Assembly: GCF_000383095.1 (NCBI RefSeq)
Contig: NZ_AORL01000010.1
Span: 372,001-436,000, forward strand
DNA from: Sphingomonas sp. PR090111-T3T-6A
GTDB taxonomy: Bacteria; Pseudomonadota; Alphaproteobacteria; Sphingomonadales; Sphingomonadaceae
Direction: 5' to 3'
DNA length: 64,000 nucleotides
Under the pieces are notes generated by a model. The model ran no database searches and had not been told where the DNA came from. It saw nothing but the letters and a program-made list of their open reading frames with translations. Every line of letters starts with the position of its first letter. Position 1 is the stretch's first letter. Shown in pieces: positions 1 through 8,367 of this stretch. The position numbers and the translations under genes are program-made.

Positions 1-861
1 CACCACCACGCCCGCCATCGCGGTGCCCGAGAGCCTGCCCGCATCCGCCATGCTGTCGAGCCGTGACAGCCGGCCGGGGAAGGCGGCGGCCCAGCCGATG
101 CGAATGCCCGCCGCGCCCGCCACCACGATCGCGAACAGTTCGGTGGTACCATGGACGCAGAGCCAGCCGATCAGGTCGCCCGCCAGCCCCCGCCCGGCAT
201 AGAGCGCGAGGAAAGCGCCCAGCGTCAGCCCGTTGGCGACCAGCAGCAACGTGCTCGGCACCGCCAGCAGGAAACCCAGCGCGAAGCACAGCAGCGCCAT
301 CTGCGCGTTGTGCGTGAAGAGGAAGGTGGCGAGCATCTCCAGCCCGTCCATGTGCCGCCCATGGCCTCCGCCGTAGAGCACGTCGCGGAGCATCTGGGTC
401 GTGGCTTCCGGTCCGCGCCCTTGCGCGAGGTCGCCGGACACCATCGCCGGGAACCAGCCCGGATCGGAAAGGACCAACACATAGCCCGCGATCGTCCCCG
501 CCAGCAGCAGCAGCGCGGAGGCGATCGTCTCCCGCCACAGCGCCCTCATCGCGGCCGGCCAGTCCTGCCGGAAGAAGGCGAGGATGCGGGGGCCGATCCG
601 CCCGCGCACGCCGTAGAGGAAGAAATAGGCACGGGTGGAGAGCCCCTCCAGATAGTCGATCAGTGCCCGGTCCAGCGACGTCTCGCGTGCCACCGACAGC
701 GCCGAGATGGTGGCGCGATAGAGGGTGGGGAGGGCCAGCAGCTCCTCCTCGTCGAGTGCCGCGGCCGAGCGCTTCTCGGCGCGGTCGAGCAGGGCTTCGA
801 GGCGCCGCCAGTCGGCCTCGCGCTCGGCCCGGAAGCGGGCGGAGGGAAGCGCGCCGTTCAC
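1..861 (-). CDS. SpoIIM-family (DUF95) integral membrane protein, C-terminus outside window
   Basis: Reads from a GTG at 861 whose last two bases overlap the DUF58 stop (GTGA, 4 bases). About 287 codons are visible and the 3' end lies beyond base 1. The first ~110 residues are charged and cytosolic-like. Hydrophobic segments follow, with the family-typical stretches HNAQMALLCFALGF and HGTTELFAI, seen in stage II sporulation protein M relatives. In non-sporulating bacteria this family sits beside MoxR/DUF58 genes, as here, and its function there is unknown. Last visible gene of the operon starting near 4970. Family assignment is from motif recognition and context. Confidence 0.8.
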   Translation of the reverse strand, partial: MNGALPSARFRAEREADWRRLEALLDRAEKRSAAALDEEELLALPTLYRATISALSVARETSLDRALIDYLEGLSTRAYFFLYGVRGRIGPRILAFFRQDWPAAMRALWRETIASALLLLAGTIAGYVLVLSDPGWFPAMVSGDLAQGRGPEATTQMLRDVLYGGGHGRHMDGLEMLATFLFTHNAQMALLCFALGFLLAVPSTLLLVANGLTLGAFLALYAGRGLAGDLIGWLCVHGTTELFAIVVAGAAGIRIGWAAAFPGRLSRLDSMADAGRLSGTAMAGVVV

Positions 862-2165
862 AGCAGCCTCTGCCGCTTGAGCATCAGATAGGCCTCGACC
901 AGCGCGGAGCCGCCACCCTCATGCCCCGCCTCGACGACATGCACGCCCATTCGCCTCAGCCTTGCGGCGACGATGGCGCGCTCCCTCAGCAAGGCCTGCG
1001 CGGCGACGGCGCGGGTGACGTCCTCGGGGGCGAGCGGCTCGGCGGCGGCGAGGCTCTCCAGCTCCTCGTCGCGGTGGATGAGGAAGAGCAGCAGGTGGCG
1101 CTTCAGGAGCGGCGCGCAGGCCTTCACCATCAGCTCGGCGCTGGTGGGGTCGGTGAACTCGGTGAACAGCACGATCAGCGTCCGCCGGTCGAGCCGCTGG
1201 GCCAGGCGGGTGAGGCCGAGCGTGTGGTTGGTCTCGCGCGTGCCATAGTCGATGCCCGCCGCGAGCCGCTGGATGGCGGGGAAGGTGGCGATGCCATGGC
1301 CGATCGCGCTCGCCGCCAGCGGCTGCTCGGCATAGGCGAAGAGGCCGACGCGATCGTCGAGCTTCAGCGTGACATAGGCGGCCAGCAGCGCGGCGGAGAC
1401 GGCGCGGTCGATGCGGGGCACGCCGCCGACGGGCTCGGCCATGGCGCGGCCGGCGTCGATGGCGAGCAGGATCTGGTTGTTGCGCTCGATCTGCCAGTCC
1501 TTGGCGAGCAGCATGGCATGGCGGGCGGATTGCTTCCAGTCGATCGCGCGGCGGTCCATGCCGTCGATCCAGGGTTTCAGCGACTGGAACTCCGCGCCGG
1601 TGCCTATCTCGCGCCGGGCCGTCTCGCCGGCCTGGGCGTGACGGATGAAGAGCTGGCTCTGCTCGCGCGCGGGGCGGGTGTCGGGGGTGATGAGGACGGC
1701 CTCGTCGCGCGGCTCGCGGCGTTGCTTCCAGACGAGGCCGAGCGGCCCCTGCCAGCGCAGCCAGAGCGCGGAGAGCGGCGCGGTGCCTCGTCGTGACGCC
1801 TCCAGTGGAAGGCGCGCCTCGGGCCGTTCGCGTGACAACGTGGGGCGGAGCGAACCGAGCGGGGTGAGATGCGGATCGATGTCGACCGTCGCCTCCACGC
1901 GCGCCGGTGCGTCGACCGCCAGCCGCAGCTCCACCGTGCCGCCCACCGGCGCCGAGCGGGGCATGCCGAGCCTCGCCACGATCCTCCGCCCCGGAGGCGC
2001 CAGCACCGCGTCCAGCCCGAGCAGCAGGATCACGAACAACATCCACCCGAAACCCAGCGTCCACAGATGCGGCCAGACGATGCCGACCGTGAGCGCCGCC
2101 GGCACGCCCGCCGCCATCAGCAGCACGGCGCGCGCGGTCGGGTAGAGGCTGGCGCGGGGCGTCAC
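858..2165 (-). CDS. DUF58 domain-containing protein
   Basis: 435 residues from a GTG start that overlaps the MoxR stop by 4 bases. Two hydrophobic segments near residues 12-55 anchor the N-terminus. The DUF58 signature lies around residues 190-215 (SLKPWIDGMDRRAIDWKQSA), followed by a von Willebrand A-like fold (LLAIDAGRAM, a MIDAS-like start, then LIVLFTEFTD). Proteins of this family accompany MoxR AAA ATPases and are thought to act as their metal-dependent adhesion-like partners at the membrane. The start was chosen because translational coupling and the N-terminal membrane segment fit. The exact substrate or client is unknown. Confidence 0.88.
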   Translation of the reverse strand: MTPRASLYPTARAVLLMAAGVPAALTVGIVWPHLWTLGFGWMLFVILLLGLDAVLAPPGRRIVARLGMPRSAPVGGTVELRLAVDAPARVEATVDIDPHLTPLGSLRPTLSRERPEARLPLEASRRGTAPLSALWLRWQGPLGLVWKQRREPRDEAVLITPDTRPAREQSQLFIRHAQAGETARREIGTGAEFQSLKPWIDGMDRRAIDWKQSARHAMLLAKDWQIERNNQILLAIDAGRAMAEPVGGVPRIDRAVSAALLAAYVTLKLDDRVGLFAYAEQPLAASAIGHGIATFPAIQRLAAGIDYGTRETNHTLGLTRLAQRLDRRTLIVLFTEFTDPTSAELMVKACAPLLKRHLLLFLIHRDEELESLAAAEPLAPEDVTRAVAAQALLRERAIVAARLRRMGVHVVEAGHEGGGSALVEAYLMLKRQRLL

Positions 2166-3118
2166 CGCGGCGCTTCGACTTCGGCGATGAGGGTGGCGAC
2201 CACTTCCTCCGGCCGGCGGCCATCGATCTCGGCGGCGGGCGAGAGGGCGAGGCGGTGGCGCAGCACTGCCGGCGCCAGTGCGCGGACATCGTCCGGCACC
2301 ACATAGTCGCGCCCGTCGAGCGCGGCGGCGGCTCGTGCCGCGCCCGCCAGCATCACGGCGGCACGCGGGCTCGCGCCCATGATCAGCTCCGGGCTGGCCC
2401 GCGTCGCGCGGACGAGGCGGACGATGTAGCGCACCACCTCGTCCACCAGCGTCACCTGCGCGACGGCGGCGACGGCGGCCGAGAGCGTCGCGGCATCGGC
2501 CTGGCGCTCCACGCCCCAGCGGCCGGGCGTCGGCGAGCCGCGCTCCGCGCCGTGGGTGGCGACGATGCGCAGCTCCTCGGCCTCGTCCGGATAATCGACC
2601 AGCAGCTTGAACAGGAAGCGGTCGAGCTGAGCCTCGGGCAGCGGATAGACGCCCTGATTCTCGATCGGATTCTGCGTCGCCACCACCATGAAGCGGTCCG
2701 ACAGCGGGTGCGACACGCCGTCGAGCGTCACCGATCGCTCCTGCATCGCCTCCAGCAGCGCGGCCTGCGTCTTGGGCGGCGCGCGGTTGATCTCGTCGGA
2801 AAGGAGAAGGTCGCAGAACACCGGCCCGCGCGTCAGCGAGAAGGAGGATGTCAGGAAGTTGAAGATATTGGAGCCGGTGATGTCGCCGGGCATCAGGTCC
2901 GGCGTGAACTGGATGCGCCGGAAATCCAGCCCCAGCGTCGCCGCGAAACATTGGGCGAGGAAGGTCTTGGCCGTTCCCGGCGGCCCCTCCAGCAGCACAT
3001 GGCCGGCCGAGAAGAGCGCGATCAGCAGGTGGCGGACGGTGTCGTCCTGCCCGACCACAGCCTTGCCGACCTCGCCCGCGATGCGATCGCCGAGCCCCTT
3101 CACCTCATCGAGCGTCAT
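2162..3118 (-). CDS. MoxR-family AAA ATPase
   Basis: 318 residues. Walker A GPPGTAKT lies near residue 46 and Walker B LLLSDEINRAPPKTQAALLEAM near residues 105-127, followed by sensor 1 (VVATQNPIE) and an AAA lid. The length is normal for MoxR ATPases, which act as chaperone-like maturation factors for metal or envelope complexes. The ATG at 3118 overlaps the upstream DUF4350 stop (ATGA), and the stop overlaps the DUF58 start, so translation is coupled on both sides. The client protein cannot be told from sequence; the VWA-like DUF58 neighbour is the expected partner. Confidence 0.93.
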   Translation of the reverse strand: MTLDEVKGLGDRIAGEVGKAVVGQDDTVRHLLIALFSAGHVLLEGPPGTAKTFLAQCFAATLGLDFRRIQFTPDLMPGDITGSNIFNFLTSSFSLTRGPVFCDLLLSDEINRAPPKTQAALLEAMQERSVTLDGVSHPLSDRFMVVATQNPIENQGVYPLPEAQLDRFLFKLLVDYPDEAEELRIVATHGAERGSPTPGRWGVERQADAATLSAAVAAVAQVTLVDEVVRYIVRLVRATRASPELIMGASPRAAVMLAGAARAAAALDGRDYVVPDDVRALAPAVLRHRLALSPAAEIDGRRPEEVVATLIAEVEAPR

Positions 3119-4323
3119 CGCGTGCGGTTCCTTCTCCAGCGGTACAGGGCGCGCGCGGCGCCGAGCAGTTGATCCCGGTCCTCCGCCGTCTCGGCGTGCC
3201 AGGCGAGGGTGGCGTAGGGTTCGTCGCCGGCGTGGCGGCCGGCATGGTCGAGATAATGGTCGAGCGCTTCGCCCGAGAGGCGGGCCGGCGCGGCCGTCGC
3301 CTGCGCCGTAAGGTCGCGGGTGAGCGCGGCATAGGCGGCGCCGACGCGATGCTCCTTGCGCGCGGCGCGGAAGAGCTGGGCGGCATTGTCCACCAGCGTC
3401 CGCTTGCCGAGCGCGATGGCCCGACCCTGTCCGGCGGGCGCGCCGAAGCGGAAGGCGCCGTGCAATCCCGCGAGCAGCCCCGCCGCGGCGATGCACAGCG
3501 TCACCGGCAGGAAGGGCGGCTTGAAGAGGAGCTGGAGCGGGCTCTTCTGCTGACCGAAGCCGTTGGTCGTGAGATCGAAGGCCAGTTCGTTGCTGGTCAT
3601 GAGATCATCGACCACCTGCCAGCCCTGCCGCGCGGTCCAGGGATCGGCCATCCCCTGATTGTTGAGCAGATCGGGCTCGGCCAGCACATAGATGCGCGTG
3701 CCCATGATCCGCCCGAGGACGACGCGGCCGTCGCGGTCGAGGAGAAGAGGGGTGAAGCCGCTGCCTGTCAGGCGTTGCTGCTCCTTCTGCGGTCCGATCC
3801 GGGCGCGGGCGAGGCGGGGAATGTCCGCCGGCCAGAGGCGGGGCGTTCCGGCGAAGGGCGTCTGTTCCAGCGCGATGGCGGGCGCGATCTTGCGGAGCGC
3901 CATGACATTGGCAGCGGGCGAGTCCATGCCGATGGTCTGTGCCCAGCTGCTATGCTCGCGGAGCGGCTGGGTGCGCCATTTGGGCAGCATGATCAGCATG
4001 GCACCCCTGCAATGCCGATCGACGAGCCGGGAAAGCGCGGCGGGATCGCCATAGGCCTCGGGCGTCACCACCAGCATGGTGGCCGTGCAGATATGCTGAT
4101 CGTCCCGCACGATCAGCGAATGGCTGCCCATCGCGTCCGTCAGCCTGACGAGGCCGGCATAGCCGGTGCCGCTGGTGGAGAGCGCATGGGCGCGGGCGTC
4201 ATGGCCGGACCGGAAATCGGGGGCGAAGGCGATCAGCAGCAGGAAGGCGGCGAACGCCACCACGCCCGCCACGACGATCATCGCGACGGCGCGGGTGGAG
4301 AAGGGCGTGTCGGAGGCGCTCAT
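3115..4323 (-). CDS. DUF4350 domain-containing membrane protein
   Basis: 402 residues. The N-terminal membrane helix (residues ~13-33) is followed by a periplasmic-type domain resembling the DUF4350 fold (related to GATase/ThuA-like domains), with a second helix near residue 270 (PVTLCIAAAGLLAGLHGA) and a basic, cytosolic C-terminal tail. It overlaps both neighbours by 4 bases. DUF4350 proteins are regular members of MoxR-DUF58-DUF4129 operons; no enzymatic residues can be assigned. The operon is probably transcribed from upstream of the DUF4129 gene near 4970. Confidence 0.8.
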   Translation of the reverse strand: MSASDTPFSTRAVAMIVVAGVVAFAAFLLLIAFAPDFRSGHDARAHALSTSGTGYAGLVRLTDAMGSHSLIVRDDQHICTATMLVVTPEAYGDPAALSRLVDRHCRGAMLIMLPKWRTQPLREHSSWAQTIGMDSPAANVMALRKIAPAIALEQTPFAGTPRLWPADIPRLARARIGPQKEQQRLTGSGFTPLLLDRDGRVVLGRIMGTRIYVLAEPDLLNNQGMADPWTARQGWQVVDDLMTSNELAFDLTTNGFGQQKSPLQLLFKPPFLPVTLCIAAAGLLAGLHGAFRFGAPAGQGRAIALGKRTLVDNAAQLFRAARKEHRVGAAYAALTRDLTAQATAAPARLSGEALDHYLDHAGRHAGDEPYATLAWHAETAEDRDQLLGAARALYRWRRNRTR

Positions 4324-4970
4324 CGCCAATGTCCCGGCAGCGCGAAGTCGGCATAGGCCGCGCGCGCCCGCTCCCACGCGCCGGCGGTGGCGCCGCGATC
4401 GGCGAACAGGCTCATCTCCACCACTTCGGCGATGGCGGCGAAGGCAGGGCGGGCCGCGACGGGCATCGACGGCGTCACCGCGAGATCGCGGCTGGTGGTC
4501 GCCGGGCGGACGAGGCCGGGGCGGCGGCGCATGATGTCCTCGATCGAGCGCTGGAGCAGCAGACGGGCGGCTTCGGCATAGCGGCCGGCGGCGGCGAGGG
4601 CGTCCGCCTCGGCCAGCAATGCGCGGGCCGGTGCTGCGTCGGGGCGCCATTCGTCCTCCTCGGGCGGGGCATCCTCCCGGCCGGGGCGCTTCCATGGCCA
4701 TTTGAGTTTCAGCAGGCGCATCCCGATCAGCCCGATCAGGGCGACGGCCGCCAGCCCCATCACGACCAGGCCGACGATGCGGATCGCGGGCCAGGCGGCG
4801 GCCAGCGCGTGCGCCAGCCGGATCAGCCACAGCGGAGGCTCCGGCCTCTGGACATGCGGCAGGGCGAACTGGATCTGCGGGTCCGCCAGCACCCGCGCGT
4901 GGGCGGCTGCGAAGGCGTCTCCACCCGTGCCCGTCGCTGCTGGCCCCGCCGTCGAACGCACCCGGATCAC
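4320..4970 (-). CDS. DUF4129 domain-containing membrane protein
   Basis: 216 residues from a GTG start. A single central membrane region (residues ~60-90) precedes an acidic linker and a C-terminal DUF4129-type helical domain (ALLAEADALAAAGRYAEAARLLLQRSIEDI and the closing W-rich segment). First gene of the minus-strand operon; the 137 bases to the divergent gene at 5108 should hold the promoters of both. In other organisms the DUF4129 domain can be fused to transglutaminase-like domains; none is present here. The start codon is the least certain part. Confidence 0.75.
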   Translation of the reverse strand: MIRVRSTAGPAATGTGGDAFAAAHARVLADPQIQFALPHVQRPEPPLWLIRLAHALAAAWPAIRIVGLVVMGLAAVALIGLIGMRLLKLKWPWKRPGREDAPPEEDEWRPDAAPARALLAEADALAAAGRYAEAARLLLQRSIEDIMRRRPGLVRPATTSRDLAVTPSMPVAARPAFAAIAEVVEMSLFADRGATAGAWERARAAYADFALPGHWR

Positions 4971-5107
4971 ACCCCCGTGCCTGCCCCAGGCGGGCCGAGA
5001 CTATCGCCTCGGGCGCGGGAGGCAAGCGCGTTGCGGCTGGACAGGCGCCTCCGGACGGGAGAGACAGGAGGGTGAACCGATAGCGTTCGTGAGGGGGGGC
5101 TCCGATC

Positions 5108-6001
5108 GTGATGGCCATGCTGATGCTGGGCCTGTTCCTGCTGGGTCCGTTCGTGACGCTTGGCATCTGGCTATGGCTGCGGTCCCGCCGGGAGCCGGTC
5201 GAGCTGATCGAGACGTTCGACATCGGCAGCGTCTTGGGGAGGAGCTTCGCCGTGTTCGGCAGGGAGGGGCGCCCGGTCGCCTTGCTCGCGCTGCTGCTGG
5301 TGGGCCTGCCGCAGATGCTCTGGATGATGACGCTCCGCGCGGTGATGCCGGAGCTGCCGGCTGTGTCGCCCGGCACCGGGCCGAATGCGCAGGCCGATCG
5401 GCTGATCGGGCTGTTCCGTACCTTTCCCGCAGCCATGACCGGCGGAATGCTGGCGCTCCTGCTGTGCAGCTTCCTGTTCTACATCGTGGCGATCCGCTTC
5501 TGGGCGCAGCGGGGCGAGGGGCGGGACGTCACGCTGGGCTCCGCCATCCGGCTGGCGCCGGGGCTGCTGCTGCCGACTCTGGCGGTGACGGTGCTCGGCT
5601 ATCTGGGTTTTCTGGCGTCGCTGCTGCTGTTCGTCGTGCCCGGCGTGGTGATGGCGCTGAACTGGCTCGCCGCCATTCCGGTGATGGTCAATGAGCGGAC
5701 CGGCATCATCGAGGCGCTTCGCCGCAGCCGGATGCTCGCCATGGGCTCGCGCGGCCGGATGCTGGTCGCGGCCTTGCTGATGCTGGTGCTGACCATGCTG
5801 GTGTCGCTGGTCGGCAATGTCGCGATGCGAGGGCTGATCGGGGACGCTGCTCCGGCCGCCACACTGCTGATCGTGGTGCAGGCGCTGGTGGCGATATTGA
5901 GCGCGATCGTACATGCCGGTTTCTTCGCGGCGGTCTATGTCGAATTGAGGCGGGTCCGCGAGGGCTTCGCCATTCCCATGCTGGCAGAGGTGTTCGCTTG
6001 A
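5108..6001 (+). CDS. Polytopic membrane protein (DUF975/glycerophosphodiester-phosphodiesterase membrane-domain-like)
   Basis: 297 residues with about six hydrophobic segments. The pattern is cytosolic linker (VELIETFDIGSVLGRSFAVF), membrane pairs, and then the stretch FVVPGVVMALNWLAAIPVMV followed by ERTGIIEALRRSRML. That VPG-x-x-x-A-x-x-x-x-x-P-V-x-V-x-E arrangement is shared by a broad group of uncharacterised membrane proteins (DUF975, YciC, the membrane domain of GlpQ-like proteins). Divergent from the MoxR operon. Three potential starts lie close together (GTG 5108, ATG 5111, ATG 5117). Function unknown. Confidence 0.75.
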   Translation: MMAMLMLGLFLLGPFVTLGIWLWLRSRREPVELIETFDIGSVLGRSFAVFGREGRPVALLALLLVGLPQMLWMMTLRAVMPELPAVSPGTGPNAQADRLIGLFRTFPAAMTGGMLALLLCSFLFYIVAIRFWAQRGEGRDVTLGSAIRLAPGLLLPTLAVTVLGYLGFLASLLLFVVPGVVMALNWLAAIPVMVNERTGIIEALRRSRMLAMGSRGRMLVAALLMLVLTMLVSLVGNVAMRGLIGDAAPAATLLIVVQALVAILSAIVHAGFFAAVYVELRRVREGFAIPMLAEVFA

Positions 6002-6034
6002 CGCCCGGCCGCGCCGAGAGGATCTGAACGACGC

Positions 6035-7333
6035 ATGTTGCGACCCGAAAGCCAGCCCGCCACCCACGCCCGCCCCCATGCTGCGGGGCATCTCTATCTC
6101 CAGGTTCTGGTGGCGATCGCGCTGGGCGCCTTGCTGGGCATCTTCGCGCCCTCGGTGGGCGCGGCGATGAAGCCGCTGGGCGACGCCTTCATCAATCTGG
6201 TGAAGATGGTGATTGCGCCGGTGATCTTCCTCACCATCGTCACCGGCATCGCGGGCATGCGCGAACTGGGCGCGGTCGGCCGGGTGGCGGCCAAGGCCTT
6301 CGCCTATTTCCTCACCTTCTCGACGCTGGCGCTGTTCGTGGGGCTGACCGTCGCCCACGTCGTCCATCCCGGCACCGGGTTGCACATCGCGCCCGCCTCG
6401 CTCGATCAGGGGGCGGTGGCGAACTACGCCAAGGCCGCGCACGAGCAATCGATCGTAGGTTTCCTCACCCATATCATCCCGACCACCATCCTCTCGCCGC
6501 TCACCGAAGGGGACATCCTCCAGACGCTGCTGATCGCGGTGCTGTTCGCGGTTTCCGCCTCGCTGGTGGGGGAGCCCGCGCGGCCGGTGATCGAGATGCT
6601 GGAGCATCTCTCCCGCATCGTGTTCCGGCTGGTCGGCATCCTGATGCGCGCGGCGCCTGTCGGCGCGTTCGGGGCGATCGCCTTCACGGTCGGCAAATAT
6701 GGCGTGGGGACGCTCGCCAACCTCGCCGGGCTGGTGGCGACCTTCTATCTGACGGCGCTGATCTTCGTGCTGGTGGTGCTGGGGGCGGTCGGCTGGGCCA
6801 ACGGCTTTTCAATCCTGAAATTGATCCGTTACCTCAGGGCCGAGTTGCTGCTGGTGCTCGGCACCTCCTCGTCGGAAGCGGCGCTGCCCGCGCTCATCGA
6901 GAAGATGGAGGCGGCTGGATGCGCCAAACCCGTGGTCGGCCTCGTCGTGCCGACGGGCTATTCCTTCAACCTCGACGGCACCAACATCTACATGACGCTC
7001 GCCGCGCTGTTCATCGCCCAGGCCTGCGACGTGCACCTGACGTGGGGGCAGCAGGCGCTGCTGCTCGGCGTGGCGATGCTGTCCTCGAAAGGCGCGGCGG
7101 GCGTGACCGGCGCGGGCTTCATCACATTGGCCGCGACACTCTCGATCGTGCCCGATGTTCCGGTCGCCGGCATGGCACTCATCTTGGGTGTAGACCGGTT
7201 CATGTCAGAATGCCGCAGCCTGACCAATTATATCGGGAACGCAGTGGCGACCATCGTCGTTGCGCGCTGGGAAGGTGGACTGGACCGCGACAAGCTGTCC
7301 GCCGCCCTCGACGGACGGTCCGCACAAGGCTGA
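6035..7333 (+). CDS. dctA: C4-dicarboxylate/cation symporter of the DctA (DAACS) family
   Basis: 432 residues, the family's usual size, with eight transmembrane regions and the re-entrant-loop motifs of this family: the serine-rich TSSSEAALP, the substrate/cation motif [12 protein letters not shown], and [14 protein letters not shown]. Members import succinate, fumarate and malate, or aspartate/glutamate, with protons or sodium. Substrate choice is inferred from similarity to DctA rather than GltP. It follows the 5108 gene by 33 bases, so the two may be co-transcribed. A hairpin-plus-T-run terminator follows the stop. Confidence 0.92.
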   Translation: MLRPESQPATHARPHAAGHLYLQVLVAIALGALLGIFAPSVGAAMKPLGDAFINLVKMVIAPVIFLTIVTGIAGMRELGAVGRVAAKAFAYFLTFSTLALFVGLTVAHVVHPGTGLHIAPASLDQGAVANYAKAAHEQSIVGFLTHIIPTTILSPLTEGDILQTLLIAVLFAVSASLVGEPARPVIEMLEHLSRIVFRLVGILMRAAPVGAFGAIAFTVGKYGVGTLANLAGLVATFYLTALIFVLVVLGAVGWANGFSILKLIRYLRAELLLVLGTSSSEAALPALIEKMEAAGCAKPVVGLVVPTGYSFNLDGTNIYMTLAALFIAQACDVHLTWGQQALLLGVAMLSSKGAAGVTGAGFITLAATLSIVPDVPVAGMALILGVDRFMSECRSLTNYIGNAVATIVVARWEGGLDRDKLSAALDGRSAQG

Positions 7334-7353
7334 GCATCGCTTTGTGAATCGAC

Positions 7354-7385
7354 AAGGCCGCGTAACACGCGAACGCGGCTTTTTC
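7354..7385 (+). terminator. Rho-independent terminator after dctA
   Basis: The arms GCCGCG (7357-7362) and CGCGGC (7374-7379) form a stem that A-U/G-U pairs extend at the base. It is followed by TTTTT from 7380. It separates dctA from the exopolysaccharide locus. Confidence 0.75.
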
Positions 7386-7642
7386 GTCTCACATGCGAAA
7401 AATTGCGTCAGACATGGAACGTTCGTCGTGGGCGGGTGTTCGCCCTGACAGCGCTGTTATCGCTGTTTCGATTAGTCGTTGCGGCGTGGCGATGAATAGA
7501 AAAATCCAGGAAGTCGTCATTTCGCAATTGCGATGAACTGTCTAGTAATGCGCGATGATCCGAGCATGAAAGGCTGGGCATTGCTAAAAAAAGTAGAGAT
7601 ATTGCATCGCGGCGTTCCAGTCAGGATTCGGAAGGGTGGGCC
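7386..7642 (+). promoter_or_regulatory. Leader/promoter region of the exopolysaccharide locus
   Basis: A 257-base stretch that I judge non-coding, more AT-rich than its surroundings, directly upstream of the initiating transferase. It holds a perfect 12-base palindrome TCGCAATTGCGA at 7522-7533, a near-repeat around CAGCGCTGTTATCGCTG at 7450-7466 and an A-run near 7587. No start/stop pair here has a convincing coding look. The promoter of the locus is expected here, but no clear -35/-10 pair was identified. Confidence 0.5.
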
Positions 7643-8350
7643 ATGGCGTATGATGGCTTCTTTCGTTCGCGTATGTCGATCGAGCGAGTTACGGCCAATA
7701 TTGATAAAGAGGCAGATCGGAAAACCGTAATCCATGTATTCGACGCCAATGCGTCACGGTTTATGGATGTGATGATTGCAGTGATTGCTCTGGCGATCCT
7801 GCTGCCGGTGATCGTGATCCTCTGCCTCGCCATCTCGGCGCATGATGGCGGCGGGCCGATTTTCGTGCACCGCCGGATCGGCCGGGGCGGGCGCACCTTC
7901 CCCTGCCTCAAGCTCCGGACGATGGTCCGCGATTCCGAGGCGCGCCTTCGCCATCTGCTGGAAACCGATCCGGCGGCGCGGGCGGAATGGGCGATGGACC
8001 AGAAGCTCAGGATGGACCCGCGGATCACGCCGCTGGGCCGTTTCCTGCGCAAATCCAGCCTCGACGAGCTGCCGCAGCTCTTCAACGTGCTGGTTGGGCA
8101 TATGAGCCTGGTCGGGCCGCGCCCGATCGTGGCCGACGAGGTGGCGCGTTATGGCCGCTACTTCCGCTTCTATTGCGCGGTGCGCCCCGGCATCACCGGC
8201 CTCTGGCAGGTGAGCGGGCGCAACGACACCAGCTATCGCCGCCGCGTGGCAATGGACACCGTCTACAGCCGCAGCCGCTCGGTCGGCACGGACATCTCGA
8301 TCCTCGTGCGGACGGTTCCGGCGGTGCTGGCCAGCAAGGGGTCGTTCTGA
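7643..8350 (+). CDS. Initiating phosphoglycosyl transferase (undecaprenyl-phosphate sugar-1-P transferase), ExoY/WbaP-C type
   Basis: 235 residues: short cytosolic N-terminus, one membrane helix (residues ~41-66), then the catalytic domain of monotopic phosphoglycosyl transferases. Hallmarks are KLRTM (90-94), the Asp-Glu dyad in KSSLDELPQL (D141-E142), SLVGPRP (155-161) and PGITGLWQVSGRN. It moves a hexose-1-phosphate from a nucleotide sugar to undecaprenyl phosphate at the inner membrane and so starts the repeat unit. This is the small form, without the extra N-terminal membrane domain of WbaP/GumD. First gene of the locus. Confidence 0.93.
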   Translation: MAYDGFFRSRMSIERVTANIDKEADRKTVIHVFDANASRFMDVMIAVIALAILLPVIVILCLAISAHDGGGPIFVHRRIGRGGRTFPCLKLRTMVRDSEARLRHLLETDPAARAEWAMDQKLRMDPRITPLGRFLRKSSLDELPQLFNVLVGHMSLVGPRPIVADEVARYGRYFRFYCAVRPGITGLWQVSGRNDTSYRRRVAMDTVYSRSRSVGTDISILVRTVPAVLASKGSF

Positions 8351-8367
8351 ACGCGCCCCTGCATCCG

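Noticed and set aside
63-891. Long plus-strand open frames at the start of the window
   Set aside because: They mirror the SpoIIM-like gene on the minus strand; their Arg/Pro/Gln-rich products are typical GC-rich antisense shadows.
5171-6607. Minus-strand 478-codon frame opposite the membrane protein and dctA
   Set aside because: The His/Gln/Arg-rich product has no motifs and spans two well-supported genes on the plus strand.
7533-7730. Small open frames across the exopolysaccharide leader
   Set aside because: They lack ribosome sites or run into the transferase in another frame; the AT-rich leader is better seen as regulatory.
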